Part shown: positions 5,933-6,325 of the stretch, in pieces
Numbering within the stretch: position 1 is the first letter of the stretch
Layout of the letters: every line of letters starts with the position of its first letter
Origin: Candidatus Bathyarchaeota archaeon
GTDB taxonomy: Archaea; Thermoproteota; Bathyarchaeia; 40CM-2-53-6
DNA: 6,325 bases
Assembly: GCA_005888675.1 (NCBI GenBank)
Contig: VBBA01000027.1
Coordinates: 1-6,325 of the forward strand
Direction: 5' to 3'
The notes under the pieces: model-generated
What the model was told of the DNA's origin: nothing
The model's database searches: none
What the model saw: the letters and a program-made list of their open reading frames with translations, nothing else
Program-made: the position numbers and the translations under genes

Positions 5933-6325
5933 TTAGTTTGACGAGTGCTCTAATCTGATCAGCGGGATTTGCTCGGGCAGAACCTTTCGAATTCTCGCTT
6001 CAACAATATGCAGACTAACGCCGTAGAACTTGAGTCGATGGACGTTATCACTCGTCTTAAGATCGAGTCGGCAGGGTCTCAGGAATTTCTTTGAAATCTC
6101 TACTTTAACGACACCTGCGTAGGGAATCAAGAGGTTCCTAGTGTTAGATTTCAGAATCTCCTCAATTGGTTTTTTCTCATACGAAGACCACGTATTCTCT
6201 GCTATGTAGAAGTCCTTCGCTCCGCCTGGACGCCTTCCCAATATCTTTTGGGCAAGAAGAGGAGCGTTCAGAAACACCAAGATGACACCTTCTGCACGGA
6301 AAACTAGGCCACAATCTACTTCGCT
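5933..6325 (-). CDS. Partial protein of unknown function, possibly PH-like fold
   Basis: The C-terminal 130 residues of a minus-strand gene. A TTG at 6278-6280 could serve as start, but the frame remains open for 15 more codons to the window edge (reading SEVDCGLVFRAEGVILVF), and that extra part continues a plausible hydrophobic strand, so the gene is probably cut by the edge. Visible features are a GRRPGGAKDFYIAENTW segment, then short alternating strands with charged turns (IPYAGVVKVEISKKFLRPCR, VHRLKFYG) and a terminal helix (IVEARIRKVLPEQI). That strand pattern plus final helix recalls pleckstrin-homology or GRAM-like domains, but I cannot name a family. No membrane segment or catalytic motif is obvious. 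It converges on the CNB gene. Confidence 0.65.
   Translation of the reverse strand, partial: SEVDCGLVFRAEGVILVFLNAPLLAQKILGRRPGGAKDFYIAENTWSSYEKKPIEEILKSNTRNLLIPYAGVVKVEISKKFLRPCRLDLKTSDNVHRLKFYGVSLHIVEARIRKVLPEQIPLIRLEHSSN

Overview
This window most likely comes from an uncultured archaeon, perhaps a mesophilic soil or sediment lineage. The evidence is the TATA-like boxes (TTTATC, TTTAAG, AAATAT) about 25-40 bases upstream of several starts, the lack of clear Shine-Dalgarno sites at most starts, the TTG starts of both large genes, and heavy use of AGA/AGG arginine codons. No rRNA, tRNA or lineage-specific marker is present, so the assignment is an inference.

Layout from left to right. Positions 1-332 (minus) hold the N-terminal 110 residues of a two-helix membrane protein with a cysteine cluster; it runs off the left edge. 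A 97-bp divergent promoter region follows. Then come two tandem, paralogous plus-strand genes, 430-2358 and 2513-4480. Each encodes a soluble class III adenylate cyclase with the order cyclase catalytic domain, TolB-N/FlgO-like domain (COG5616 type), TPR array. Each has its own TATA box, and both keep all six canonical catalytic residues. A convergent gene at 4533-5264 (minus) encodes a metallo-beta-lactamase-fold phosphodiesterase or RNase Z-like hydrolase. Divergent from it across about 200 bp, the plus-strand gene 5467-5871 (probably starting at 5434) encodes a stand-alone cyclic-nucleotide-binding domain. At the right edge, 5933-6325 (minus) is a partial gene of unknown function, possibly PH-like, that stays open to the window end.

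Read together, the middle of the window looks like a cyclic-nucleotide signalling neighbourhood: two predicted cAMP synthases with protein-interaction (TPR) tails, one predicted cNMP receptor with an intact phosphate-binding cassette, and between them a metal-dependent hydrolase that could be the phosphodiesterase. The synthesis and sensing calls rest on visible motifs; the degradation role is a hypothesis. Two inverted repeats overlap promoter elements, one at the first cyclase and one in the hydrolase/receptor divergent region, and are candidate operators. No mobile element, CRISPR array or RNA gene was seen.
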